Origin: Streptomyces sp. NBC_01476
GTDB taxonomy: Bacteria > Actinomycetota > Actinomycetes > Streptomycetales > Streptomycetaceae
NCBI RefSeq assembly: GCF_036227265.1
Contig: NZ_CP109446.1
Location: forward strand, 5,338,001-5,402,000
Length of the DNA: 64,000 nt
Reading direction: 5' to 3'
In this document: positions 6,695-15,479 of the stretch, one piece after another
Layout: each line of letters begins with the position of its first letter
How positions within the stretch are numbered: position 1 is the stretch's first letter
Position numbers and translations under genes: made by a program
Notes under the pieces: generated by a model
Databases searched by the model: none
What the model saw: the letters and a program-made list of their open reading frames with translations, nothing else
Told to the model about the DNA's origin: nothing

Positions 6695-9409
6695 GTGAGC
6701 GACAGGCCAGCAGGGGCGGTTCCGCCCGGTGACGACAGCGGTGCCGGCGGTGCCGGCGACGGTGGTCGCGTCGACGGCGTCGACAGCGCAGCGGGTATCG
6801 GCGGCGCGGACGGCCTGGACAGTGCTGACGGCCCGGGCAGCGCGGACGGCGCTGACGGCGCTGACGGGCTCGATGAGGCCGGCGGCACCCGGAACGGCGT
6901 CTGGCAGTCAAGCCCGCCCGGTTCGCTCTACGACTACATACGTGTCGCCTCTTTCGCGCTGGACCGGTACGGCCGGATCGACCAGTGGAGCCACCGCGCC
7001 GAGGAGTTCTTCGGCGTCAGCTCGGCCGAGGCACTGGGCCAGGACCCCATCGCCGCCTTCGCGCCGCCGGACGTCCAGCGGCGCGGACACGAGCGGCTCG
7101 CGCAGATCCTGGACGGCCGGGAGTGGAACGGCCTGGTGCCGTACAAGGACGCCTCCGGCGGTGAGGGCCTGGCCGAGGTCTACGTCATGCCCGCCAACGA
7201 GGGGGCGCTGTGCATCGCGGTGGACGTGGCGACGCTGCGGCAGATCGAGACCGACCTGGCCGCCTCGCAGGCCATCTTCGGGCAGTCCCCGATGGGCTTC
7301 GTGCTCTTCGACACCCGGCTGCGGCTGATCCGGGTCAACGAACGCTTCGCCACCGTCTTCGGCCGGGCCGCCGAGGAGCACCGCGGCCGCGGCCCGCACG
7401 ACTTCCTCTCCCGGGTGGAGGCCGACCGGCTGACCGCCGCGCTGCGGCAGGTGCTGGAGACCGGTGAGGCGGTGCTGGACATGCCGCTGGTCGGCACCGT
7501 GCCCGGCGACCCGACCCGCCGCCGCTGGTCGATGTCGCTCTACCGGCTGCACAGCGGCTCCGGGCGGCCGATCGGCGTCGCCGGACTCGCCATGGACGTC
7601 ACCGGACGGCAGCGCGCCGAACGCGAGGCCGCGCACGCCCGGCGCAATCTGGCGCTGCTGAACGAGGCGGGCTCGCGGATCGGCACCTCGCTCGACCTGG
7701 AGACCACCGCCCGCGAACTGCTGGACGTGGCGGTGCCGCACTTCTGCGACCTGGCCTCGGTCGACCTCTACCAGGCGCTGCTCTCCGGCGAGGAGGACCT
7801 GACCGGCACCGGCACCACCGACGGCAGCGGCGAGCTGCGCCGGGTGGCCTTCGCCAGCGCGGTCTCCGACGCGCCGGTGGCGATGGCCGGTGACGACGAC
7901 GTGATCCCCGCCGACGGCCCGGTCTCGGTCGGCGCGGTGCACCGCTACCGGTTCGGTTCGGCCAGCGCCCGCGCGCTGCGCACCGCCCAGGCGCAGGTGC
8001 TCGACAGCGACGGCCAGGTCGGGGAGCACGGCAGCCCGTTGGTGCAGTCGACGCTCGTGGTGCCGATGGTGGCCCGGGACACCGTGCTCGGCCTGGTGCA
8101 GTTCTCCCGGGCCAAGGGCAGCGAGCCGTTCACCGGCCGGGACCGGATGCTCGCCGAGGAACTCGCCGCCCGCGCCGCCATATTCATCGACAACGCCCGC
8201 CTCTACCGCCGCGAGCACGAACGCGCGCTGATCCTCCAGCGCAGCCTCCTCCCGCCGGACGACCCGGAGGCGGTCGGCCTGGACATCGCCTGCCGTTACC
8301 TGCCCGGCAGCATGGAGACGGAAGTCGGCGGCGACTGGTTCGACGTGATCGAACTGCCGGGCCACCGCACCGCGTTGGTGGTCGGCGACGTGATGGGCCG
8401 CGGGCTGCGGGCCGCCGTCGCGATGGGCGAACTGCGCACCGCGGTCCGCACGCTGGCCATGCTCGACCTCGAACCCGCCGAGGTGCTGGGCGCGTTGGAC
8501 GAGGTGGTCGCCGGACTCGGCGCCCCGGCCCACGGAGGCACCCGCCGGGCCAAGGAGCGCGGCGACGCCGACCTCGCCGAGGTCTACCTGGCCACCTGCA
8601 TCTACGTCGTCTACGACTCGGTGACCCGCCGCTGCACCATCGCCAACGCGGGCCACCTGCCGCCGGTGGTGGTCGAGCCCGGGGAGACACCGCTGCTGCT
8701 CGAAGTCCCCCGGGGCGTACCGCTGGGCGTCGGCGGCGAGCCGTTCGAGGAGACCGAGGTCGAACTGACCGACGGAGCGCTGCTCGCCCTCTACACCGAC
8801 GGTCTGGTGGAGTCCCGCAGCCACCCGCTGGACGAGGGGCTCGACGCCTTCCGTGATTCGCTGGCCGGGCCCGCCAGACCGCTGGAGGACATCTGCGACC
8901 ACGTCCTGGCCACCTTGGACACCGCGCACGGTGAGGACGACATCGCCCTGCTGATGGCCAGGATCGACGGGCTGCCGGCGGACAAGGTCGGCGACTGGAC
9001 GCTGGAGCCGCAGCCCACCTCGGTGGCCAGGGCCCGCGAACTCGCCCACGACCAGCTGCTCGACTGGGGCCTGGACGATCTGGTGGACACCACGGAGCTG
9101 CTGGTCAGCGAGCTGGTCACCAATGCGCTGCGGCACGGCTACGGGGACATCCGGCTGCGGCTGCTGCTGGACCGGACGCTGGTGTGCGAGGTGTGGGACG
9201 GTGCGCTGCTGCAGCCGCGGCGGCGCCGGGCCCGGGAGACCGACGAGGGCGGGCGCGGCCTGCAGCTGGTGGCGATGCTCAGCCAGAGCTGGGGGAGCCG
9301 GCGGACGCACCGCGGGAAGACGGTGTGGTTCGAACTGGCGCTGCGCGGCGGGGCGTCGGGGGCCGAGCCGGCCGGGCCGTCGGTGGACGACCTGCTGAGC
9401 ATGTACTGA
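6695..9409 (+). CDS. PAS-PAS-GAF-SpoIIE phosphatase-HATPase protein 2
   Basis: A 904-residue paralogue of the preceding protein with the same domain order. The first 70 residues are a low-complexity Gly/Ala/Asp tail (repeated GADG, SADG). PAS domains lie at about 75-185 and 190-300, GAF at about 320-500, SpoIIE phosphatase at about 520-745 (EVGGDWFDVI, GDVMGRG, YTDGLVE, EDDIALL), and HATPase_c_2 at about 765-885 (ELVTNALRHG, DEGGRGLQLV). GTG 6695 is preceded by GGAGGGG. The 218-base gap from the first paralogue leaves room for its own promoter, so the two may be separately controlled. The U-tract terminator at 9479 ends the unit. The targets are unknown. Confidence 0.9.
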   Translation: MSDRPAGAVPPGDDSGAGGAGDGGRVDGVDSAAGIGGADGLDSADGPGSADGADGADGLDEAGGTRNGVWQSSPPGSLYDYIRVASFALDRYGRIDQWSHRAEEFFGVSSAEALGQDPIAAFAPPDVQRRGHERLAQILDGREWNGLVPYKDASGGEGLAEVYVMPANEGALCIAVDVATLRQIETDLAASQAIFGQSPMGFVLFDTRLRLIRVNERFATVFGRAAEEHRGRGPHDFLSRVEADRLTAALRQVLETGEAVLDMPLVGTVPGDPTRRRWSMSLYRLHSGSGRPIGVAGLAMDVTGRQRAEREAAHARRNLALLNEAGSRIGTSLDLETTARELLDVAVPHFCDLASVDLYQALLSGEEDLTGTGTTDGSGELRRVAFASAVSDAPVAMAGDDDVIPADGPVSVGAVHRYRFGSASARALRTAQAQVLDSDGQVGEHGSPLVQSTLVVPMVARDTVLGLVQFSRAKGSEPFTGRDRMLAEELAARAAIFIDNARLYRREHERALILQRSLLPPDDPEAVGLDIACRYLPGSMETEVGGDWFDVIELPGHRTALVVGDVMGRGLRAAVAMGELRTAVRTLAMLDLEPAEVLGALDEVVAGLGAPAHGGTRRAKERGDADLAEVYLATCIYVVYDSVTRRCTIANAGHLPPVVVEPGETPLLLEVPRGVPLGVGGEPFEETEVELTDGALLALYTDGLVESRSHPLDEGLDAFRDSLAGPARPLEDICDHVLATLDTAHGEDDIALLMARIDGLPADKVGDWTLEPQPTSVARARELAHDQLLDWGLDDLVDTTELLVSELVTNALRHGYGDIRLRLLLDRTLVCEVWDGALLQPRRRRARETDEGGRGLQLVAMLSQSWGSRRTHRGKTVWFELALRGGASGAEPAGPSVDDLLSMY

Positions 9410-9478
9410 GCGGCGGAGCCGCACGGACGCCGGGGACGACGAGCACGACGAGCACGCCGAGGACACAGATGCGGCGCG

Positions 9479-9503
9479 GGGCCTTGCGGGTGAGGCCCTT
9501 TTT
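9479..9503 (+). terminator. Intrinsic terminator with T tract
   Basis: GGGCCT, an eight-base loop, AGGCCC and then TTTTT. This classical form with a T run is uncommon in such GC-rich genomes. It ends the plus-strand SpoIIE-type gene, facing the convergent pspA gene. Confidence 0.75.
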
Positions 9504-9535
9504 CTACGCCCCGGGAGCGGGCCGGCGCCGCGGCG

Positions 9536-10252
9536 CTACGCCGCTCCGGTCTTCAGCCGGGCCAGCCGGGCGTCGATCTCGGCGGTGTCGGAGAGCGCGT
9601 CGAGCGACTCGAACTGGGCGTCGAGCGAGGACGCGGCCAGCTCCTGCCTGCCCGCCGCCCTGGCCTCCTCGCGCCGCACCTTGTCCTCGAACCGGCCCAG
9701 TTCACTGGTGGGGTCGAGGACGTCGACGCTCTTGATCGCGTCCAGCAGCTGGTTCTGCGCGTGCGCGGAACGCGACCGGGCCACCAGCTCGTCCCGTCGG
9801 CCCTGGAGCTGGTTCAGCTTCTCCTTCATCTGGTCCAGGCCGCTCCTGAGCTTGCCGACGACCTCGTTCTGCGCGGCGATGGCAGGCGCCGCGGTGGCGG
9901 CCTCCTGCTCGGACTGGAGCTGGCGGCCCAGCGCGATCCTGGCGAGGTTGTCGAAGCGGTCGGCCTCGGCGGCGCTGCCCGCGGTCCGCAGCTCGTCCGC
10001 CTTGCGGCTGGCGGCCCGCGCCTTGCCGCCCCACTCGGCGGCGGCGGCCACGTCCTCGGCATGGTCCTGCTCCATCAGCCGGAGGCTGCCGATGGTGCCC
10101 GCGACCGCCTCCTCGGCCTCGGCGATGTTGTCGGTGTAGTCGCGGATCAGCTGGTCGATCATCTTCTGCGGGTCCTCTGCCTGGTCGAGGAGCGCGTTGA
10201 GGTTCGCCCTGGCGAGCTGGGCGACCCGGCCGAGGATGGTCTGCTTGGTCAT
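9536..10252 (-). CDS. pspA: PspA/IM30 (phage shock protein A) family protein
   Basis: A 238-residue, almost wholly alpha-helical coiled-coil protein of the PspA/IM30/Vipp1 family. These peripheral proteins line the inner face of the membrane and form scaffolds that preserve membrane integrity and the proton gradient under stress. The family N-terminus is plain (TILGRVAQLARANLNALLDQAEDPQKMIDQLI), followed by long Ala/Glu/Gln-rich helices. GGGAG lies 5 bases before ATG 10252. A ten-base direct-repeat array sits between it and the upstream TPM-domain gene. The pairing with a TPM-domain membrane protein in the same orientation suggests a joint envelope-stress role. Confidence 0.88.
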   Translation of the reverse strand: MTKQTILGRVAQLARANLNALLDQAEDPQKMIDQLIRDYTDNIAEAEEAVAGTIGSLRLMEQDHAEDVAAAAEWGGKARAASRKADELRTAGSAAEADRFDNLARIALGRQLQSEQEAATAAPAIAAQNEVVGKLRSGLDQMKEKLNQLQGRRDELVARSRSAHAQNQLLDAIKSVDVLDPTSELGRFEDKVRREEARAAGRQELAASSLDAQFESLDALSDTAEIDARLARLKTGAA

Positions 10253-10280
10253 ACGTGCTCCCTGTGCGCTTGAAGTGCCG

Positions 10281-10360
10281 TGCTGGTCAGGGCTGGTCAG
10301 GGCTGGTCAGGGCTGGTCAGGGCCGGTCAGGGCCGGTCAGGGCCGGTCTCGGCCGGTCGG
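10281..10360. repeat. Ten-base tandem repeat upstream of pspA
   Basis: Eight consecutive ten-base units with consensus GG(C/T)(T/C)GGTCAG: one TGCTGGTCAG, three GGCTGGTCAG, two GGCCGGTCAG and two diverged copies. The array fills most of the 123-base space between the TPM-domain gene and pspA, in the pspA leader or promoter. A ten-base period puts each copy on the same face of the helix, which would suit cooperative regulator binding or bending. That is inference. Confidence 0.9.
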
Positions 10361-10375
10361 GCTGGTCGCCGTGGG

Positions 10376-12508
10376 TCAGAAGCGCCCGCCGCCGCCCATC
10401 CGGCCACGGGTGCGTCCGCCGCCGAAACTGCCGGGGCCCGGGCCGCCGTAACCACTGCCGTAACCGCCGCCGTACCCCCGGCCACCGCCTCCGCCGCCGA
10501 GGATGCCGCCGAGCAGGATGCCGCCGAGGACCGCGCCGCCCATGCCGCCGCCCATGCCGCCGCCCCCGCGCCTGCCCACGCCGAACTCCCCGTAACCGCT
10601 GAGGTCCTGCTGGGCGGCGGCCTGCGCCTCGCGGGCCAGCCGGTCCGCCTCCCGGGCGTGCTCCAGCGCCGCAGGGGCGTCGCCCGGCGCGGTCGCCCCG
10701 GCCAGCTGCAACCGCCGTTCGGCCTCGGTGAGCCGGGTGCGGGCCTGGCTGCCGATCGCCCCCCGGTGGGTGGTGATCACATCCCGGGCGGCGGCCACCT
10801 CGCTGCCGGCGGCCAGCAGGGCCTGCGCCAGCAGCGCCTGGGCCCGCTCCTGCCCGTCCGCCCGCTCCCGGGCCCCGGCGAGCGACCGGTCGAGCCCGGA
10901 GTCCGCCTCTTCGACCCGCCGCAGTGCCGCGATCGGGTCGTACCGCCCGGCCGCCAGCTCCATGCGGACGTCGGCGAGTACGGCGTCGGCGCGGCCGATC
11001 CGGCCCCGCAGGTCGGCGTAGGCGGTGCCGTCGGCGGGGGCGGCTGCCGGGCCCTCCTCCCGGGTGGCGCCCTTCAGCAGGCCCCTGGCCTCGGCCAGGT
11101 CCGCGTCCGTCTCGGCCAGCGCCTCGCGCAACCTGGCGTCGGCCGCGTGGAGTTCCCGCTCACGGCGGGTGACGGAGTCGGCGAGGGTGGCGGCCTGGTC
11201 GAGGGCGCTCTCGGCGGCACGGACGTAGACGGCGGCGCGGCTGTGGTCGGTGCCGATGGCCGACTGCGCCTGGTCCAGGCTGGTACGGGCGAAGGCCAGG
11301 CGGTCGCGGGCCTCGGCGGGATAGCCGGTGACCGGGTCGAGGGCGGAGTCGGCGTACCGCTCGGCGAGCGGGCCGAGCGCGGCCTCGGCGGCGGCGATCC
11401 GGCCGGGCAGGGCGGTGGCGGTGGCCTCGGCCCGCGCCAGCACCTGGGGGGCGTTCGCCTCCATCGCGCGCAGCCGGTCGAACGCCTCGGACTCGGCGTC
11501 GAGCCGGCGGTTGGCCTGGGTGCAGCGGGAGAGGATCTCGTCGAGCATCTGGCGGCGGGTCTCGTCGTCCTCCGGGAAGGCGTCGTCGAGCTTCTGCCGG
11601 ATCCGGAAGGCCGCGGTGAGCTCGCTCTGCGCGTACTCGACCGCCTCCCCGAAGGGTTTGGCGGCGTCGTCGCCGAACTGGGCGGCGGCGAAGCCCACGT
11701 CCTCCTGGCTGGTGCGGACCGCGTCGTCGGTGGCGACCAGCAGCTGCCGGGCCTGGCTGTCCAGCTCGGGCAGCGGGGTGAGCGGGGTGGGCTGCTTGGC
11801 CTTGGGCCGGGGGCCGACCCAGCCGGGGGCGCCGCCGGGCGCCGGGCGGTCCGGCAGCTGCTTGGCACGGCGGCGGCGCAGCAGGAAGCCGCCCGCGGCC
11901 ACCAGGGCGGCGACCACGACCACCGGGACCCACAGGTCACCGCCGCCGTTGCTCGCCGCGGTGCTACTGCCACCGGGGTCGGCCACGCCCGGGGTGATCG
12001 CCGGCGGGCTGACCGGGCGGCCGGAGAGCACCGCGTCATAACCGCCGGCCGCGCCGGCCGCGGCGCCCGCCCAGTCATTCGACCGCAGCGCCGGCTCGAT
12101 CACCGCGTCGCTCACCTCGTCGAGCTGGGCCTGGGTGAGGCCGGAGTCCTGGTCGGCGGAGACCGCGTACTGCCGGTCGTGGGTGGCGACCGCGAGCAGC
12201 AGGTCCTGCCGGCCGAGGCCGTTCTTCATAGCGGTGGCGTTCGCCCAGTCCTGCGGGCTGCGGCCGGAGAAACCGCCCACGTAGGCGACGAAGAGCTGGA
12301 CGCGGTGGGCGGTGTAGAGCCGGTCGAGGGCGGATTCCACGGCGGGGGAGCGGTTGCCGAGCGCGCCGACCTTGTCGGTGATCTGGCCGCTGCGGTTCAG
12401 GCGGACCGGGTCGTCCGCGCGGGCCTCGCCGATCGGCACGGTGAGGAACATGCCCACGGCGCTGAGGGCCGCGAGCAGCGCTGGGACCACCCGACGTCTC
12501 TTGCGCAC
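10376..12508 (-). CDS. Secreted/membrane TPM-domain protein with long coiled coil
   Basis: A 710-residue membrane protein. It has a signal peptide (MRKRRRVVP, hydrophobic core, ARA near residue 31). A TPM domain (TLP18.3/Psb32/MOLO-1) follows at about 35-165 (TDKVGALGNRSPAVESALDRL, LFVAYVGGF, LLLAVATHDRQYAVSAD). One transmembrane segment lies at about 190-212, then Arg/Lys. The large cytoplasmic part is an Ala/Glu/Arg-rich coiled coil (about 240-620), and the tail is rich in Gly, Tyr and Arg (about 640-710). GTG 12508 is the only start that keeps the signal peptide. Similar proteins in actinomycetes are often linked with PspA, the next gene. The catalytic role of the TPM domain is unproven. 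Confidence 0.85.
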   Translation of the reverse strand: MRKRRRVVPALLAALSAVGMFLTVPIGEARADDPVRLNRSGQITDKVGALGNRSPAVESALDRLYTAHRVQLFVAYVGGFSGRSPQDWANATAMKNGLGRQDLLLAVATHDRQYAVSADQDSGLTQAQLDEVSDAVIEPALRSNDWAGAAAGAAGGYDAVLSGRPVSPPAITPGVADPGGSSTAASNGGGDLWVPVVVVAALVAAGGFLLRRRRAKQLPDRPAPGGAPGWVGPRPKAKQPTPLTPLPELDSQARQLLVATDDAVRTSQEDVGFAAAQFGDDAAKPFGEAVEYAQSELTAAFRIRQKLDDAFPEDDETRRQMLDEILSRCTQANRRLDAESEAFDRLRAMEANAPQVLARAEATATALPGRIAAAEAALGPLAERYADSALDPVTGYPAEARDRLAFARTSLDQAQSAIGTDHSRAAVYVRAAESALDQAATLADSVTRRERELHAADARLREALAETDADLAEARGLLKGATREEGPAAAPADGTAYADLRGRIGRADAVLADVRMELAAGRYDPIAALRRVEEADSGLDRSLAGARERADGQERAQALLAQALLAAGSEVAAARDVITTHRGAIGSQARTRLTEAERRLQLAGATAPGDAPAALEHAREADRLAREAQAAAQQDLSGYGEFGVGRRGGGGMGGGMGGAVLGGILLGGILGGGGGGRGYGGGYGSGYGGPGPGSFGGGRTRGRMGGGGRF

Positions 12509-12617
12509 CTCGCCGCCCTTTCGCTCCGCCGCACCTCGTGGGGGGTTCTCCTCTCGGAGGCTAAGCGGGTGGGGCGGCCGGCGCGACCGGGGAGCCTCCG
12601 GCCGGTGGCCGGTCGCC

Positions 12618-12666
12618 CGCGCGGTTCCTCCACCGGACTTCGTCCGGGGGTACCCGCAGCGCCCCG
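12618..12666. repeat. Dispersed intergenic repeat, copy 1
   Basis: GCGCGGTTCCTCCACCGG, then GACTTCGTCCGGGGGTACCC and CAGCGCCCC. It is the reverse complement of a segment found again at about 21176-21223 and 34452-34500. All three copies are intergenic. This one lies between the sdh operon and the TPM-domain gene. Confidence 0.75.
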
Positions 12667-12686
12667 CTGGGGTCCCTGAGCGGGGC
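12661..12686 (-). terminator. Hairpin after the sdh operon
   Basis: GCCCCGCT and AGCGGGGC form an eight-base-pair stem 19 bases after the stop codon of the iron-sulphur subunit gene. No T tract follows. It partly overlaps the edge of the dispersed repeat. Confidence 0.55.
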
Positions 12687-12704
12687 GGTACGCCGGGCGG
12701 GCTC

Positions 12705-13475
12705 CTACGCGGGGCGGCGGCGGATCTTGCTGCCGAGCCAGACCAGCGGGTCGTACTTGCGGTCGACCGCGCGCTCCTTGAGGGGGATCAGCGCGTTGTC
12801 GGTGATCTTGATGTGTTCCGGGCAGACCTCGGTGCAGCACTTGGTGATGTTGCAGTAGCCGAGGCCGTGGTCCTCCTGTGCGGACGCGGAACGGGTGAGG
12901 CCGGTGCCGGCGGCGGCGTCGAGCGGGTGCATGTCGAGTTCGGCGATACGCATCAGGAAGCGCGGGCCGGCGAAGGAGGTCTTGTTCTCCTCGTGGTCAC
13001 GGACGACATGGCAGGTGTCCTGGCACAGGAAGCACTCGATGCACTTGCGGAACTCCTGCGACCGCTCGACGTCCACCTGCCGCATGCGGTACTCGCCCGC
13101 CGCCAGCCCCTCCGGCGGTACGAAGGCGGGGATCTCCCGGGCCTTGGTGTAGTTGAAGGACACGTCGGTGACCAGGTCCCGGATCACCGGGAAGGTCCGC
13201 AGCGGGGTGACGGTCACCGGCTCCGCCGGCTCGAACACCGACATCCGGGTCATGCACATCAGCCGCGGCCGGCCGTTGACCTCCGCGCTGCACGACCCGC
13301 ACTTGCCGGCCTTGCAGTTCCAGCGCACCGCCAGATCCGCCGCCTGGGTGGCCTGGATCCGGTGCACGATGTCCAGCACCACCTCGCCGTCGTTCACCTC
13401 GACGTCGTAGTCGCGCAGCTCACCGCCGTCCGCGTCGCCCCGCCACACCTTGAACCGCGCCGTGTACCCAGTCAC
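12705..13475 (-). CDS. sdhB: Succinate dehydrogenase/fumarate reductase iron-sulphur subunit
   Basis: A 256-residue subunit carrying electrons from the flavoprotein to the quinone site. The N-terminal ferredoxin-like [2Fe-2S] domain has the ligands in CKAGKCGSC and the later Cys of RPRLMC. The C-terminal domain has CIECFLCQDTC and CCTEVCPEHIKI for the [4Fe-4S] and [3Fe-4S] centres. GTG 13475 overlaps the stop of the flavoprotein gene (GTGA), so the two are translationally coupled. The gene is third in the operon (membrane subunit, flavoprotein, iron-sulphur). Streptomyces usually have more than one such operon; this cytochrome b-type set may be the secondary one. Confidence 0.93.
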   Translation of the reverse strand: MTGYTARFKVWRGDADGGELRDYDVEVNDGEVVLDIVHRIQATQAADLAVRWNCKAGKCGSCSAEVNGRPRLMCMTRMSVFEPAEPVTVTPLRTFPVIRDLVTDVSFNYTKAREIPAFVPPEGLAAGEYRMRQVDVERSQEFRKCIECFLCQDTCHVVRDHEENKTSFAGPRFLMRIAELDMHPLDAAAGTGLTRSASAQEDHGLGYCNITKCCTEVCPEHIKITDNALIPLKERAVDRKYDPLVWLGSKIRRRPA

Positions 13476-15478
13476 CGGTCGAGCTCCTCGTCCGTCAGGT
13501 ATTTGAGCAGCTCGTCCCGTTCGAAGAGGGCGAGCAGATCGGGCCGTATCGGGGGCATCGGGCGCCGGCGCAGGCCGATCGAAGCGTCCTCGACGCCGAC
13601 CAGGGCGCCGGGCAGCGACCCCGGGTCCGGCGGGGCGGGTGCGGCCAGCTCGCAGACCAGGTTCACCTTGCGCCACACCCGGTCCATGTCCGGATGGTCG
13701 TCGCGGGTGTGGCCGCCGCGGCTCTCGGTGCGTTCCAGCGCGGCCCGTGCCACGCACTCGCTGACCAGCAGCATGTTCCGCAGGTCGATCGCCAGGTGCC
13801 AGCCCGGGTTGAACTGCCGGTGGCCCTCCACCCCGGCCCGCCGGGCCCGCTGCCGCAGCGCCGCCAGCCGCTCCAGCGCCTGCTCCATCTCCGGGCCGCG
13901 CCGGATGATGCCGACCAGGTCGTTCATCACCTGCTGCAGCTCCTGGTGCAGGGTGTACGGGTTCTCGGCCGGGCTGACGGTGCTGCCGCCGGCGCCGGTG
14001 CTGCCGGCGGGGTCCGCCGCGTCGGTGGTGTCGGTGGTGTCGCCGGCTCCGAACGGCCGCAGCGCCTCGGTGGCCGCCGCGTCGATCTGCTCCTGCGGTG
14101 CCACCGGCCGGGCGTCCGCGGCGCCGAGGCCGGCCGCGTACTCCGCCGCGAAGAGCCCGGCGCGCCGGCCGAAGACCAGCAGGTCCGAGAGCGAGTTGCC
14201 GCCGAGCCGGTTGGAGCCGTGCATGCCGCCGGCGACCTCGCCGGCCGCGAAGAGGCCGGGCACCGCGGTGGCCGCCGCGGTGTCGGGGTCCACATCGACC
14301 CCGCCCATCATGTAGTGGCAGGTCGGGCCGACCTCCATGGGTTCCGTGGTGATGTCGACGTCGGCCAGCTCCTTGAACTGGTGGTGCATCGACGGCAGCC
14401 GCCGTCTGATCTCCTCGGCGGGCAGCCGGCTGGAGACGTCCAGGAAGACCCCGCCGTGCGGGGTGCCGCGGCCCTCCTTGACCTCGGAGTTGATCGCGCG
14501 GGCCACCTCGTCGCGGGGCAGCAGTTCGGGCGGGCGGCGGTTGTGGTCGGGATCGCCGTACCAGCCGTCGGCCTCGGCCTCGTCCTGGGCGTACTTCTCC
14601 TTGAAGACGTCCGGGATGTAGCCGAACATGAACCGCTCGCCCTCGCTGTTGCGCAGCACCCCGCCGTCGCCGCGGACCGACTCGGTGACCAGGATGCCCT
14701 TCACCGACGGCGGCCAGACCATCCCGGTGGGGTGGAACTGGATGAACTCCATGTTGATCAGCGGCGCCCCGGCCAGCAGCGCCAGCGCGTGCCCGTCGCC
14801 GGTGTACTCCCAGGAGTTGGAGGTCACCTTGAAGGACTTGCCGATGCCGCCGGTGGCCAGCACCACCGCGGGCGCGTCGATCACGAAGAGCCGGCCGGAC
14901 TCGCGTACGTAGCCGAAGACGCCCGCGACGCGGGGGCCTTCCTTGAGCACGCGGGTGACCGTGCACTCCTGGAAGACCTTCAGCCGGGCCTCGTAGTCGC
15001 CGGTCTCGGCGAAGTCCTCCTGCTGCAGGGAGACGATCTTCTGCTGGAGGGTGCGGATCAGTTCCAGACCGGTGCGGTCGCCGACGTGCGCGAGCCGCGG
15101 GTACTCATGGCCGCCGAAGTTGCGCTGCGAGATCTTCCCGTCGGGGGTGCGGTCGAACAGGGCGCCCCAGGTCTCCAGTTCCCAGACCCGGTCCGGCGCC
15201 TCCTTGGCGTGGAGTTCGGCCATCCGCCACTGGTTGAGGAACTTGCCGCCGCGCAGGGTGTCGCGGAAGTGCACCTGCCAGTTGTCCCCGGCGTTGACGT
15301 TGCCCATGCTGGCCGCGATGCCGCCCTCGGCCATCACCGTGTGGGCCTTGCCGAAGAGCGACTTGCAGATCACCGCGGTGCGCATGCCGCGCTCCCGGGC
15401 CTCGATCGCCGCCCGCAGCCCGGCACCGCCCGCGCCGACCACGACCACGTCGTACGCGTGCCGTTCCACATTCGTCAT
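13472..15478 (-). CDS. sdhA: Succinate dehydrogenase/fumarate reductase flavoprotein subunit
   Basis: A 668-residue FAD subunit interconverting succinate and fumarate on the cytoplasmic side of the membrane. Seen: dinucleotide fold VVVGAGGAGLRAAIEA at about 10-25, the FAD-attachment region KAHTVMAEGG with its His, substrate region QFHPTG, and FAD-binding GSNRLGGNSLSDLLVFGR at about 400. A helical C-terminal domain follows. It contains an Ala/Gly/Asp/Thr-rich insert (about 445-490) that varies in the family. ATG 15478 (MTNVERHAYD) starts just before the FAD fold and one base from the stop of the membrane-subunit gene; longer frames upstream are not needed. Confidence 0.94.
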   Translation of the reverse strand: MTNVERHAYDVVVVGAGGAGLRAAIEARERGMRTAVICKSLFGKAHTVMAEGGIAASMGNVNAGDNWQVHFRDTLRGGKFLNQWRMAELHAKEAPDRVWELETWGALFDRTPDGKISQRNFGGHEYPRLAHVGDRTGLELIRTLQQKIVSLQQEDFAETGDYEARLKVFQECTVTRVLKEGPRVAGVFGYVRESGRLFVIDAPAVVLATGGIGKSFKVTSNSWEYTGDGHALALLAGAPLINMEFIQFHPTGMVWPPSVKGILVTESVRGDGGVLRNSEGERFMFGYIPDVFKEKYAQDEAEADGWYGDPDHNRRPPELLPRDEVARAINSEVKEGRGTPHGGVFLDVSSRLPAEEIRRRLPSMHHQFKELADVDITTEPMEVGPTCHYMMGGVDVDPDTAAATAVPGLFAAGEVAGGMHGSNRLGGNSLSDLLVFGRRAGLFAAEYAAGLGAADARPVAPQEQIDAAATEALRPFGAGDTTDTTDAADPAGSTGAGGSTVSPAENPYTLHQELQQVMNDLVGIIRRGPEMEQALERLAALRQRARRAGVEGHRQFNPGWHLAIDLRNMLLVSECVARAALERTESRGGHTRDDHPDMDRVWRKVNLVCELAAPAPPDPGSLPGALVGVEDASIGLRRRPMPPIRPDLLALFERDELLKYLTDEELDR

Positions 15479-15479
15479 C

